From positions 15,495,240 to 15,559,239 of the forward strand of contig NC_049979.1 of the NCBI RefSeq assembly GCF_000003815.2: 64,000 nucleotides of DNA, written 5' to 3'. This DNA comes from Branchiostoma floridae. Taxonomy: Eukaryota > Chordata > Leptocardii > Amphioxiformes > Branchiostomatidae. A program made the position numbers and the translations under genes. Below, in pieces: positions 37,304 through 49,052 of the stretch. The notes beneath the pieces are model-generated. The model was given only the letters and a program-made list of their open reading frames with translations, was not told where the DNA came from and did no database searches. The stretch's first letter is position 1. The number at the start of each line of letters is the position of its first letter.

Positions 37304-37690
37304 ATGCTTGATTTTCTTCCAAAACTTCGCGCGGTGTGGCAAGCTCTTGCTTTCACAGAGTCCTCATTCAAATCTGCAGGCACTCGGCTTACATGTTACT
37401 TCACCACTTGGTCTTTCCATATAAGGCATGGCCCCAAGGAATACCGAGAATTAATGTCCCAAAAAGAAAGGTTTCTGTTGGCTTACGGCTCTCCGAATCC
37501 TCCCCGAATCCTCCCGAAGGTTAATGAGGTGTCAATCACATACACTAGGAAGAACCCCTGGGACAAGCAAGCCTCTTCCGCACGGCATGCTATCCACACA
37601 CATGTTGTGGATTACGTACTAAGAGCTACCACTGAAAACTGTGGAAAACACTGTAAAGAAAAGGCAATACTAGGTATTTTATATGACTAA
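37304..37690 (+). CDS. Unrecognised 128-codon ORF (weak)
   Basis: An ATG-initiated frame starting MLDFLPKLRAVWQALAF, on the strand opposite CMTR1 and about 400 bases upstream of its probable start. It has no motif I recognise, no signal peptide and no membrane segment. Its length is only modestly unusual for this composition, so it may be chance or part of an old repeat. Confidence 0.15.
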   Translation: MLDFLPKLRAVWQALAFTESSFKSAGTRLTCYFTTWSFHIRHGPKEYRELMSQKERFLLAYGSPNPPRILPKVNEVSITYTRKNPWDKQASSARHAIHTHVVDYVLRATTENCGKHCKEKAILGILYD

Positions 37691-38854
37691 AAAGGTCCAA
37701 GAAGTTTTAGACTCTGTAGTATGTAATAGTATTGTGTTTGTATGAGAACTATAGCCTTTCAGAAGCTCTGTGGCAGTCTGTTGACTGATTGGCTGTAGTT
37801 TTCTCCTTACTGTGGGCTATACCAAATGTATCTAAAGATGGAAAGAAAATAAGTACAGATTTATTGAATCGTGGTGTTTTGTGTATTTACTTTCATGTAA
37901 TAGGTGTGTAGATGTTTTTACTAATACATGCTTAAAAATTCAATCATATTTTATAAGTTTTAATACAGATATAAAAGCATGCCTATCTCCTCTATGTTGG
38001 AGTTTCCCTGCATATTTGATCAAGTGTGCATGTCCTGGACCTGTAGTATTGTCACTCACTCATTCATGGCCCACATCATACAGGTCGAGAAATATTCCAA
38101 TGGAAAGGTAGATACACGCTAATTTGTGCCACAACCTCTCTGATTTTATAGTAATTTGGTACATAAAGTGGTATTATGCTTTCCAAGTTGCATTTCAACC
38201 AAAGAAACCAAGCATGATATACGACCCGACCGACCCTACCTCTGCACCACAGGTGGTACAGCTTGTCACCGCCCAGGCCAGCAGGGCAAGATCTGATAAG
38301 GCTTGGCCTGGCCACTTCGGGGGAACTCGGTTCCACATGAGTGATTCTCTCCCTTATGAGTAACCTTAAACCACCTGTTAAAACACTGATGCACTGCTTC
38401 TGTCTTCATCCTCAATTCAGATGAAGTAAAAGTTTTTTTTTTAAGTAGCTAATAATGTAGTGCGGCTTCGCTACGGCTCGGTCTCGAGTTTTATCCAAGC
38501 GCATCAGGTCAACCCCACTCTTCCCGACTACCGTGCTGGGTATTTTAATGTGCTGACACTTTTGATCGATATGGAGAAACAGCAGGATCGCTTGCCACTT
38601 ACGAAACGAGACGAGCAGTTTCAATAACTTGCGAAATGAAGTTTCCTTAGATACAGTCACTCAAACGTGTTTATCAAGATTACTCAGGGAATATAGAAGA
38701 TCATTGATGCACGCTCGGATGTCCGATCCATGGTGAAGGAAAGTTCGTGCCCTGTGGCTATTTAAGTACATGTAACGTGTTACGTGGTAAAAACACAAGG
38801 CATGCATATGGCAACGAGCAGTGATTAACATTATTGTTAAAAGGGACTTGCGTT

Positions 38855-39097
38855 ATGTACAAAATAAGCAATAATTTGGTGGACGTTCCGACCGATAAGT
38901 ATCAGATCACAAAAGAACAAGGAATAGTCATGCCTTCACTGAACTTTCAACCGGAGTTACCAACCAAGGATTGATGTGTTCAAAAATTCGTATTTTCCCA
39001 GAACTATCGTAGAGTGGAATTTGTTACCATCAAGCACAGCAGGGGCATCTTCCTTTGATGGTTCGATTCATTTAAAGAACACTTGCAGACATATGTG
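38855..39097 (+). mobile_element. Non-LTR retrotransposon relic, end of reverse-transcriptase ORF
   Basis: Three frame pieces read in order like the C-terminal end of LINE ORF2 proteins: MYKISNNLVDVP, then RNSHAFT, then YQPRIDVFKNSYFPRTIVEW followed by NLLPSST and a stop. Frameshifts separate them, so it is inactive. The clade (Jockey, CR1 or another) cannot be fixed from the tail. No 5' part is seen upstream, as expected for 5'-truncated copies. Confidence 0.65.
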
Positions 39098-39911
39098 AAT
39101 ATTAAAGATAGGTGTGACGGGTCGTTCAGTGTAATATACAGCTGCTGCCGAGCCGCGTGCCTGCGAAGCTGCTGTGTTACGCCGAAGAGCGGTTATATAG
39201 ATACAGTTATAGATTACTCGAATATATGTACTACTACTAACGTTAGTGTTGGCATAATAACATGGCCTTACCTCAAAAAACAAGCGGGACCCTGCATCTG
39301 CTTGAAGGTCAGTGCACCCTCACCTAGTGACCTCAGATTAACACCCTCTATATACGTGAGAGACGCATGCTCCTGGGCTAAGCCGATTTACTATCTTTGT
39401 TTTCGGATTTCACTGCTTTATTTTACCTGGCCATTCCAGTAAGAAACACTACATTACAAATATCAGAAACACTGAAGCAGTACAGCATACAGGTAGGTAT
39501 CTATCAATCCTAAAAGCTTTATATTTTAGTATCATGTTTTAGCATTTGTCTTCCTAGCTGCATTAAAATACTTGTTCTGGACCTGAGTACACTTATGCGC
39601 CAAATGTTTCATATGGGATTTATTCATTCACCAAAAGTTTAATACATATTATCACCCACAGCCAATCTGGAGTATACACTCATGTGTGGTGTAGTGGCCG
39701 ATCCCGGAACAGCAAGTATTTTTTTATTGGTCTTCTGATGTAATTTGCCGGAGAACCAAGATACTTTCTTGGTTTGGCCCTTGGTGCAGTTGCAGAGCCC
39801 GCGCCCAGCCCAGCGGCGCCCGCTTTACAATACACATGTTTGACGGCGTGACCGACGGAGGCCAGTACATTGTAGTACTGGTAGTAAAAACCTCAAGTTG
39901 GAGAATGATTA

Positions 39912-40308
39912 GCCTCCTTCGCAGACTTCTAAGAGCGCGTTTATTTTTGGGTGAGCCGTGCCGGTGATTCGCGATTTTCGACATAAATCCATCATGGCCA
40001 GGCTCTCTGTTAAATGCCGCGGCAAAAGCCCCTCTCCCAGCATTAACCGAACCTGGTCCATGCTGCAAATCAGTGCTTCCCTAAATAATAAACACCAATG
40101 ATTCTATAGCTTGTGTTTACACGGTCTCCCTTCTGGGGCAAATGGAGAATGCCGTTCGGCTTGATATCGCTAACCCCAGTAGAGATTTATAAATCGGAGA
40201 TACCCTTTCCTCCGGTAACTGTAGGGCGGACCTATAGGCGCGCGATTTATGCATGTGATCGGCTAGAACTTAAAAGTCTGCTCATATATAGAAGTCTGCG
40301 AAGAAGGC
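39912..40308. mobile_element. Possible 397-bp TA-flanked inverted-repeat element
   Basis: The ends are GCCTCCTTCGCAGACTTCT and the inverted GCCTTCTTCGCAGACTTCT, one mismatch in 19 bases, each bordered by TA. The interior is not a hairpin and encodes nothing recognisable. It differs in sequence from the TCTCCAAGCAGA hairpins but shows the same TA flank. A non-autonomous Tc1/mariner-like element is the simplest reading. Confidence 0.5.
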
Positions 40309-40637
40309 TAGCGATTTGGTGAAACCTACGGATGTACGTAATGTTATAAAGTCACCATTTCCCATTTGCTTCGTGTCTGCTTCACACATGCGTCAATATC
40401 ATTAGTTTTGCACACGTCACTCATCGGACTCTGGACGTCAGCAGGTGGGTGAGACCATCCACAGCAAGTGGGTGAGACCATTCACCCTTATGGGATCCTC
40501 CAGCCAGAAAAACTCGTTTCGTGACGCTGCCGTGCACGTAAAGAGAGGCTCAGATTGACTAGGCTGTCATATGTCATATGTTATCGGTGTCGCTCGCGAC
40601 CTTCTCTGCTTTGGACGTCGACCCATAGAACCTCACC

Positions 40638-43600
40638 ATGGCATGGTGGACGACTATCGCGGCCTGGTTGTTGTGCTGTGTTTTTCCAGGACAGCCGACG
40701 ACGGCGACGGTAAATGCCAAGGACGGAGTGCTGTACTGCTTCACGGAGAACCTAAAAGAGTTCCACAAAGTTCCTATGAGCTACACGTCCTCCCGGCCTG
40801 TCCCGCCATGGCTCAGTGGTACTCTGGTAGGAACCGTAATCTGATAGTCAACTTCTACTTTTGGTCTATTAATAGATTTTCTTTTATTAACGCACCTTTG
40901 TGAGATAACTCGGGTTTCTTTAATCCCTGCTCTTATCTTTATGGAAATCGGTATTTAGATAGTTAACTGTGTAATCTAAAATAGATATTTTGTTTTGAGT
41001 GCACTATTCTGAGTTTGCTAGCGTGAGAAAATTTAGGATTTACCTCGCTATGGCGAAAATAGGCTGCAGATCAAGACTGCCAACTAACTGCATGCGCTCC
41101 CCGATAACTCTTGAACCAAGGGTAGTAATCTCTGTTGTCTCACTAGTGAAAACTGCCGGTAGATAACGCTTATAGTTTATACATTAATATATAATCTAGT
41201 CTATATAGTCTATACAGGAATATAAAGTCGAATCACTTCGACTGGCCTCTACTTTTGTTTTTCGCCTTTCATCTTGTTTATTGAAGGCGATACCTGAGGT
41301 GCAGCTCACGACAAACAACGAGGGCAACGTCCGACAGTCCCCATTGTGCAAACGGATAGTGTTATTGACAGGGATTGACCATGTACCTGTTTCTTACTGA
41401 CTAAGTTATCGAGCACCGGACAATGCCACAAATCAAAGCTGCTACCAAAAGCGTTCCTCAGTAATTCAGAAAACCAAAGATTTTACTCAACTGATTTCTA
41501 TCGAATATTGAAACGTTTTATAGCCACAAGAGAGGTTTTATTCTATAGTCATGAAGGGCATTGTGTTGTGCCATTCTAGCCTATATGTAGCCTGTTATTT
41601 CAACCCGTGCAAACTCGTGACGCTTTTTTTCTCTAGCCAATTTCTACATACCGACTGACATATGCGCCAGTTTCAGGGCACGCGCGCAAACTGTGGTCAA
41701 GGGCCCCTCACGCAAGTCCATTGAACTATATGTAACCGGATACCTGAACGTAAGGGACGAGGGTTGTACGTTGTGAATTTACTTTATCAATAGCCTGTCA
41801 TTCCAATCATTTCTCTATTGTTTCCAGTGTTACATGATTTGTTAAACCCCTTACAAAGTTACATATCCTGAACGACAAACAACCATTTGTCCAGAATAAC
41901 AGGAATGCCCTTATCAATGGGGTCAACGGCCTTAAGTCCATTTTGTGCAAAAGCGTACCTGCGCTCAAGGTCACGGTGCGGTATCTGTACCCGGTGCATA
42001 TGGTCACACGTGGCTTTTCACCTCAGGATAAGCTCCAATGAAGCTTAGTTATCGAACTTCACTGCCCTACGTATAAACTATAAACCAAACATTTTCACCA
42101 AAATGGTTACGGTAAAACATTTTCTGGGGGCTCACTAGCTTTGTTTCAACCGTTTCTCTGTTTGCATACTATTACCTTCTTGTACTCACTTCAACAATAT
42201 GCCTTACAACTGTCGGGTGTTGGCATGTAATGTGTTCGGTTTGACAGGCGACACTGATAGGTCATCGACCTTAAGTCCGTTTTGTCAGTTGTCAGTATCA
42301 AGAGTCGCCTCTCTCAGATTAACAGAGGTCGGGTGAAGTAATTGATCGGAAACTGGACAATGCTACACATAAGGACTGCCAAAAAGTGAACAGTAACCAG
42401 AAAACCATGCAAGAATTTCCGACCCACTGAGGTGGTTTTTAATGAGCGGACACACCAGCTCACCCCGTTTCTAGTCCATTGTTACATAGTGCTGCCCCAG
42501 GCCCCAAACCGGCCTCACGCCGAGACCCTTAAAATAGAACCGTATCTTAAAATTCGGGGTCATCGCCCTCGGGTCATCGCCCATTTATTTGCAAAGCATG
42601 CGGCCTGCAGCCCCAATAAAACGTGCAGTCCTAGGCTGGCATAGTTGTTGGCAGCATTACATGAACACTTATTAACAATATATTGACAGGAAACCTGCAA
42701 TCACGTCTGAAGTCCCGTTCACACTTGTGCGCATATTCAAATCTGTATCAGTCGCATATTGATGATTTTGGCTTAGGTAAAGTTTGTGGGGAAGACGTTA
42801 TTTTTAGTCTGACCCACTGTTGTGCTGAGCCTAATTATCTAACAGAAAATGCTACCCCTTCGGCCTCAATATACTATAGACGCACGTGTGAACGGAGCCT
42901 TACACACATGTACGAGTGAACAAATAGAGTATAAGGTGAGGTATCAAGGTTCCCTGGAAACCACCGGGGTCAACGTGCTTAAGTCCCTTTATGCGCCCTT
43001 CACAAGGGGCGAAAATCGATCTAGTCTGCGCGCTCTCAATAACATTTTCGGTTGTAATACGTGCGGTGTTTTCTCGATCAGCGAGCAATTTTTAGTGATC
43101 GTCGGCGATTTTTAGCAGTCGGCCGATGCTTTCTGTGCACCGAAACTCATTCTTAACTTCAGCGACTAGTCGCCGGTGATCTCTGAGGTCGCAGAACTTT
43201 TTACAGTCAGATAACAACGAGTTGAGGGGCAGTAGATATTTTTATGTATAGCTTGTGGACGGCAGAACATCATTTCTCACTTCCAAAGAGCTAGCATAGT
43301 TTAAAGAATGCTTCAGACGAAACTCCTCTTGGTGAGTTTCTTGGGTTCTTCTACATTAAACAGTTTTACTCCTGAGGATAACACCTCATAAAACCCCACG
43401 TTGGTTTGCTAGCAGCCACTAGTGGTCTTCATTGTGTAACATTTTCACATGAAGACAAAAAGGCTCTTTTAGGACATGAAGCCCTTGACAAAAGACCTTT
43501 ACCGAGTCGTCTGTGTCTTCCAGGTGAGGAACGCACCGTCGCAGTTCAGCGTTGGCAGACGGAGTGTTGTTAATTACTTCGACGGCTTCGCTAAACTCCA

Positions 43601-45468
43601 CAGCCTCGACATCAACCAACATTCCGTCAATTTTTCGGCCAGTTTTCTCAAAACAGGTGTCTATAACAGGTATGGTGTTCTTTATTTTTTCAAGAATTTT
43701 CAAAACGCCGCCTTAGGTATTTATACACTAAAACGTTTTCTTCGAAAAACTTGCGCCAAACAGTCTTCCTTTCGTACCTTGAATCACAGTACAATGTACC
43801 TTTCGTACCTTTTAATACAACAGTTTCCAACGTTAACAGTTTCGACTTCATTCCTCCTTGGTTGGTTGGTTGGTTAGATTTGAATAATTTCCAGCCAACA
43901 TCGCAGAGAAGTGAGACTCTCTTCGTCTCGTACATCCAACTTATCGTGTATTTTTGCTGTCACGTGCCTATGAAGTACGCATTCACCGCCATGTTGGACG
44001 TTGATACCTGGAAGTTGCTAGGTGAAATTTGTATAATATGAAACAACAGTCATTTGCAAACGCATTGCACAGAGGTGCAAATTTGATGTTGTAATTGTTC
44101 CAAGTTCCACCAACCAGTATGGCGACTCTGAGCGGTAGGGCGCAAACATTCCATCTTATAAATGTTTTATCCTTCCTCCCTATCAGGTCAATCGAAGCCA
44201 ATGACATCCTCCCGGGGCCTACGTTCATGGGTGTGGACCCGCCGTTCAGCCTCTTGGAGCGGCTTCGAGCCCTGTCGAGCCCGGGAGACAATGCCATCAT
44301 CAACGTCTGGAATTTCGGCGGTGATTTCGCCGCTCTCACAGATGCCTGGGTCTTCGCCCAGTTTGATCTAGACACGCTGGACACAATTGGCGTCTCCGTT
44401 CCCGACCCTATCCTCGAAAATAGAGGATGCCAGACGACAGAGGTTTACATGTCCTGTGCGCATCCTATGGTAGAGCCAGGGACAGGACACAGTATTAATT
44501 TTGTGATGAAGGTGTCCCTTTTCCCCGGACAGCGCGACACTTTCCGTGTCATCAGAATAAAGGATCTGCGCACAATTGAGACCCTGGCCAGCTTTGAAAT
44601 AGACAAAATTTGGTACATGCACAGCTTCAGTCTCACGGAAAACTTCGCCATCTTCTTCGCTCAGCCTTGCTATTACGATTTTATCCGGTTTTTCACCACA
44701 GTTGAAGCGCAACACTCAATATATTGGGCCCCAGATGACGGGATGAAGATTTACGTCGTAAACCTCAAGACGGGTAACGTTACAACGCTGCACACAGAGG
44801 CCGCGGCCGCGATCTACACGCATCACGTCAACGCGTACGAGACAGGCGACGGGCGCGTCGTCAACGATGTCGTCATTCTTACAAACACCAAAGCCTTCAC
44901 GACAGGCTTGGCTCGGTCTAGGTTGACTAATATTACTGCCATTAGGGAAATGCAGTCACCAACAAGGCTCTTTCGATACATCCTCGACTTGAAGACGGGA
45001 AAAGTGGAAGTCCATCCTTTCGTGTCTAAAAGTCCAACCGAAGACTTTCCAAACACGCTAGATCTCCCTGTCATCAACGAGAAGTGCCGCGGAAGGCGAT
45101 ATTGTTACACGTACGGTACCGTGACGACTTTCCATAGCAACAGTCCAGTCAAGGGTGCGGTTCCCATAGTCAAGAAAAACGTCTGTCTCTCCCATAACGA
45201 CACCCTCTGGAGCCGCCCCAACCACTACGCCGGCGAGCCCATTTTCGTTGCCGACCCGAACGGCACAGAGGAACACGACGGCGTCATTTTGTCCTCCGTA
45301 CTGGACGGAGACAGAGGCCTGAACTACTTGCTGATTCTCGACGCTCGAACCATGAAGGAGATAAACACGGCCTACATGCCCACGTGGATACCTTTTGGCT
45401 TCCATGGACAGTTCTTCCCCAGATCATTCCCTGATGCTCCGGTCACCGGCACTCACTACGAGCTCTGA
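40638..45468 (+). CDS. Carotenoid cleavage oxygenase family protein (BCO/RPE65-like), probably secreted
   Basis: Three exons (40638-40826, 43524-43669, 44187-45468) join in phase to 538 residues, the family's usual size. The fold's landmarks occur in order: VPPWLSGTLVRNAPSQF, YFDGFAKLH, and four iron-ligand histidines at H204 (CAHPMVE), H257 (WYMHSFSLTEN), H324/H325 (YTHHVNAYE) and H518 (GFHGQFFP). Relatives cleave or isomerise carotenoids and retinoids using ferrous iron. Unusually, it begins MAWWTTIAAWLLCCVFPGQP, a good signal peptide, and has five N-glycosylation sequons (N99, N309, N360, N449, N470). By eye, two of the three second-shell glutamates are aspartates (D164, D404), while E462 is kept. 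Substrate and activity are unknown. Intron 1 contains diverged repeats. Confidence 0.88.
41330..43010. repeat. Diverged local repeats in carotenoid oxygenase intron 1
   Basis: Blocks recur with many changes. The phrase ggtcaacggccttaagtcc near 41930 returns as ggtcatcgaccttaagtcc near 42270 and ggtcaacgtgcttaagtcc near 42970. A second block around ggacaatgccacaaatcaa near 41420 returns as ggacaatgctacacataag near 42355. The pattern suggests old tandem duplication of a unit of several hundred bases. No coding capacity is evident. Confidence 0.5.
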
Positions 45469-45552
45469 GATTAGCAAAGTGCTGTAATCAATTTACAACT
45501 TTTCACACCAATTACCACCACAAAAAATCTATGCAATTGCTACATATAAACT

Positions 45553-45892
45553 NNNNNNNNNNNNNNNNNNNNNNNNNNNNNNNNNNNNNNNNNNNNNNNN
45601 NNNNNNNNNNNNNNNNNNNNNNNNNNNNNNNNNNNNNNNNNNNNNNNNNNNNNNNNNNNNNNNNNNNNNNNNNNNNNNNNNNNNNNNNNNNNNNNNNNNN
45701 NNNNNNNNNNNNNNNNNNNNNNNNNNNNNNNNNNNNNNNNNNNNNNNNNNNNNNNNNNNNNNNNNNNNNNNNNNNNNNNNNNNNNNNNNNNNNNNNNNNN
45801 NNNNNNNNNNNNNNNNNNNNNNNNNNNNNNNNNNNNNNNNNNNNNNNNNNNNNNNNNNNNNNNNNNNNNNNNNNNNNNNNNNNNNNNNNNNN
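45553..45892. other. Assembly gap, 340 N
   Basis: 340 N immediately 3' of the carotenoid oxygenase gene. The adjoining right side is repeat-derived, which probably explains the gap. Frames running through it are artefacts. Confidence 1.
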
Positions 45893-46076
45893 AATAAGTT
45901 TGATTTCTATTCAGAATTTTCGAAATGATTTGCCATCATCTCATATCGTAAATAAGCATATCATTTGTTTGTTTGTCATGACCCTACATTTATCAAGTCT
46001 AACATATCATTACAAAACGTCTCATTGGCTAGGGTTTCTACCTCCGTGAATAGTTTCATCAGGTAGGTATGTCACT

Positions 46077-46165
46077 GAATAAAGATATTCTTATCACACT
46101 TCCACATCTTTATTCGACCGACGTTTCAGTGACCGCCTGTCACCTTCCTCAGGGCAATTCTGACT
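46077..46165 (-). mobile_element. Retroelement tail with a hammerhead-ribozyme-like core
   Basis: On the minus strand, CTGAGGA (46146-46152) is followed by a 5-bp hairpin GTGAC-AGGCG-GTCAC (46129-46143) and then GAAACGTC (46120-46127). This order, CUGANGA, stem II, GAAA, then a very short palindromic ACGU stem III and a C, is that of hammerhead ribozymes described in Penelope-like elements. An extra unpaired base adjoins stem II and stem I is weak, so cleavage is uncertain. Nearby, gaataaagat and atctttattc are inverted (46078-46115). Confidence 0.4.
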
Positions 46166-46313
46166 GGTTCGCTAGAGTTTCCAGATGGGATTATGATTTA
46201 AAGAAATATAAATATGTCTATGAAAATTTTCTTGCTATTAACATTTAAGTAATTTACAAAGATTACAAAGTATAATATTTAAGAGTGCTGTTTCATAATT
46301 ATTTTCTGTATAA

Positions 46314-46568
46314 CCAAATGATATAAAGAACGATACCGACCAATGTATTGCAGAGCTGTTGTGTCCATATGATATAAAGAACGATACCGACCAATGTATT
46401 GCAGAGCTGTTGTGTCCATATGATATAAAGAACGATACCGACCAATGTATTGCAGAGCTGTTGTGTCCATATGATATAAAGAACGATACCGACCAATGTA
46501 TTGCAGAGCCGTTGTGTCCATATGATATAAAGAACGATACCGACCAATGTATTGCAGAGCTGTTGTGT
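46314..46568. repeat. 51-bp minisatellite, five copies
   Basis: Five tandem 51-bp units beginning ccatatgatataaagaacga. Only the edge of the first copy and one base in a later copy differ. Because 51 is 17 codons, every frame that is open in one unit stays open through the array on both strands, producing spurious ORFs. Confidence 0.97.
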
Positions 46569-47020
46569 GTGTTTTAATTGTTTTTCCTTAGATGAACATG
46601 CGGAGAATCAAAACCATGGACTTCGTTAAGCATGATTTGAACCGGCTGAAAGATATAAACACATCTAACTGAAATGAGAACTCTAAGCTGCTTCCAATGT
46701 GTACTTTTTATCTGAAGCAAAAAGTCAAGTACAAAGGTTCAAGGTCGATAGTTACACTTTCATGTTTGGACATGTTTGCAGAGCAGTCATATTTTCCAAT
46801 TCTAAAATTCAACCACACCATGTTAACGTAAGAACATAACCAATGACAAGTCAATACTGTACTAGCTGATCACTTTTAAAATGGTTGTTGCTTTTAAATT
46901 GTTATTTTTAAATTGATTCAAGTAACACCATTTCAAACAATAATCAACTCAAAGATTCACTAATGTCATTGTTTCTAGACCGATACAGTTCAATCAAAGT
47001 CAGCCTTTGGATTGCAACTA

Positions 47021-47224
47021 CTCTCCAAGCAGAGGTTAGGCTCTGGCTGTTTTTTTAACGTTTTTTTAGTCGTTTTTATCGGGCTTTCTATTTTTTTTTT
47101 ATCTTGCTGTGTCAAAACCTAACTGCTGGCGTACTTCAAGAAAAATGACAAAATAGAAAGTCCGATAAAAACGACTAAAAAAAAACTTTAAAAAACAGCC
47201 GGAGCCTAACCTCTGCTTGGAGAG
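47021..47224. mobile_element. Hairpin MITE, TCTCCAAGCAGA family, copy 2
   Basis: 204 bp. It begins CTCTCCAAGCAGAGGTTAGG and ends with the reverse complement, flanked by TA at 47019-47020 and 47225-47226. The arms pair over about 80 bases, including gtcgtttttatcggg/ccgataaaaacgac, with T-run length differences. Its interior is unrelated to that of copies 1 and 3. Confidence 0.85.
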
Positions 47225-48579
47225 TAGATTCCAACTACTTGACCAACTTCGATGGAACAACATGAGTGGCTGAATGCACATGGAAAATGTACATACCTCA
47301 GTTTCTTCACAATTGTCTGAACAGGAAAGAACTAAAAACCATTTGGGATCAGCCACACCACAAATTAGTGTTGTCCCCTTCAATATTACACAAGCCTCGC
47401 CCAAATAATCATTTGGGAGACTGTTATAGCAGTTGCCAAAGTATATAGCAGAATATATCTAAACAATGTCCACAGTGAAACATGATGCATTTTGAAGATG
47501 AAAATTATGGTTTTAACTTGTAGATAGAATTCCAAATAGGAGGCTACAAAAGGAAATTTGCTGTTTTGACTAGGAATAGCAGAAGCACTACAGCATCTCT
47601 CCTTTTAGTTTCTGACAATCTGCCTTCCTGACAGGGGGGAGGCTACCGTCAACAAGGGTCACCAATACAGCCACATGACAAATCTTCAATGTTTCTAGGG
47701 AATTGTAAAGGATCTGGTTTAAGAGTTGCTTTGATTACTAATGCAAAACAATGTGACACATAGGCAACCAATCATTTACACTGTACCATCATGGCAATCC
47801 ACACTGACTGGTGTAGCAAGGAAAATTGAAATAAAAGATACAAAAACAATTATAACCTGAGGGCACCTGACAAGCTGTAAATGTAAATGAAAAAAATAGC
47901 AACAATAGTATACATGCAATGTGCCAGGGGTCACCATTCCCCATGTCAAGAACCAGGATTTGGAGTTTAAAAATGTAGCAATGTTCATGCAACACAATTA
48001 GGGCATGTATGTATGACATTTTGATATGACTATGCTTCACACCATAACATATTAAGCATTACATTTGTAAATACTTAAAGATATTTTGCATGCTCAAAAT
48101 AGAACAAGTATTACAATGAATATGCCAAAATAACAATGCTAAAAGCTACAGACTTGCTTCTTTTTACATGACCAAGTAGATGCTGTACAGGAACAACAAT
48201 TTGTCAATATCATACAGGACCCTCCCACCATTGGGAGCTCACAGAAAACATACAAACGCCATATAAAAATCTAAAAAATATATGTAGATGAAAACATGTT
48301 TATGAAAATCAGGCACCAAGAATATCATAGTTATTGCCATAAAGTTGTATCATACAGATTTTGTCGTAACATGTATTAGTCAACATACATGTGTATATCA
48401 AATAGCATTTTGCTTCCATCAGAGGCCATTCAGACAAGACTGTATTAAAATCACAAAAAGACACAAAGTACAAAGCCTCTGTAAATAGCACCAATTGTGT
48501 GGAAGTGAACACTTTACAGCAAATATCACAAATTCAAAAATCTAAAACATCAACGTGAACTTCGTGAAGTGCGCATGTT

Positions 48580-48585
48580 TTTATT
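48580..48585 (-). terminator. Possible polyadenylation signal for the PLEKHG gene
   Basis: AATAAA on the minus strand about 470 bases past the stop codon. It is a plausible 3' end signal, but others may be used. Confidence 0.3.
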
Positions 48586-49052
48586 GCTACGAGGTGCAGT
48601 GAAGACTAAAGCTGTTTCTCCTTGCCAGCAAGGTTTTACACCATAAGTACACCAGGTAATACCAACCAGCAGCAACATTCTAAACTAGAGATCAAAACGT
48701 ACATATCCTATAGACTTTGTTTCTTATTACATTGCATTTTCATGCTACCATGGCCAGTTTGAAATCACAACTTTTGCACCATGTGAGTAGTACATGTAAC
48801 TGCTGACACACTGGCTGGAGTACCCAATCCTTGCTGAGAATCAAACCACATTATCACAGAGCTGTTTGCAAAGAAATGGTGAATGTTGCTGCATCATGCT
48901 AATTTCCATTTCAACAAAAATATGCAGAATCAGGTGTCTGATTTAGCAAAGTTTGCTGCAACATGCACATAAGTTCTTGCAAGATCCCTGCATCAGTAAG
49001 ATAATGATCAGTATAATTAACTCGGTTATGGCACTGGGGTTGATCAGATGGC

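Larger units (their letters stand above)
36778..40637. other. Intergenic between CMTR1 and the carotenoid oxygenase gene (divergent)
   Basis: The two genes are transcribed away from each other. The region holds the CMTR1 promoter, a weak plus-strand ORF at 37304-37690, a non-LTR retrotransposon relic, a 397-bp TA-flanked element and a near-perfect pair of about 22-base repeats (gtgggtgagacca, 40442-40488) some 150 bases before the oxygenase start codon. Confidence 0.6.
45469..49052. other. Convergent intergenic region between the oxygenase and PLEKHG genes
   Basis: Both flanking genes end here. It contains an N gap, a hammerhead-like retroelement tail, a 51-bp minisatellite and a 204-bp MITE. 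About the last kilobase (48-49 kb) is A+T-rich and probably the 3' untranslated region of the PLEKHG gene. I see no gene. Confidence 0.6.

Noticed and set aside
39724-40068. 114-codon minus-strand frame rich in Arg
   Set aside because: It lies mostly within the 397-bp TA-flanked element and has no known domain.
45531-46049. Open frame of 172 codons
   Set aside because: It runs through 340 N and exists only because unknown bases give no stops.
46279-46577. Repetitive-protein ORFs on both strands
   Set aside because: They are a by-product of the 51-bp minisatellite, whose period is a multiple of three.
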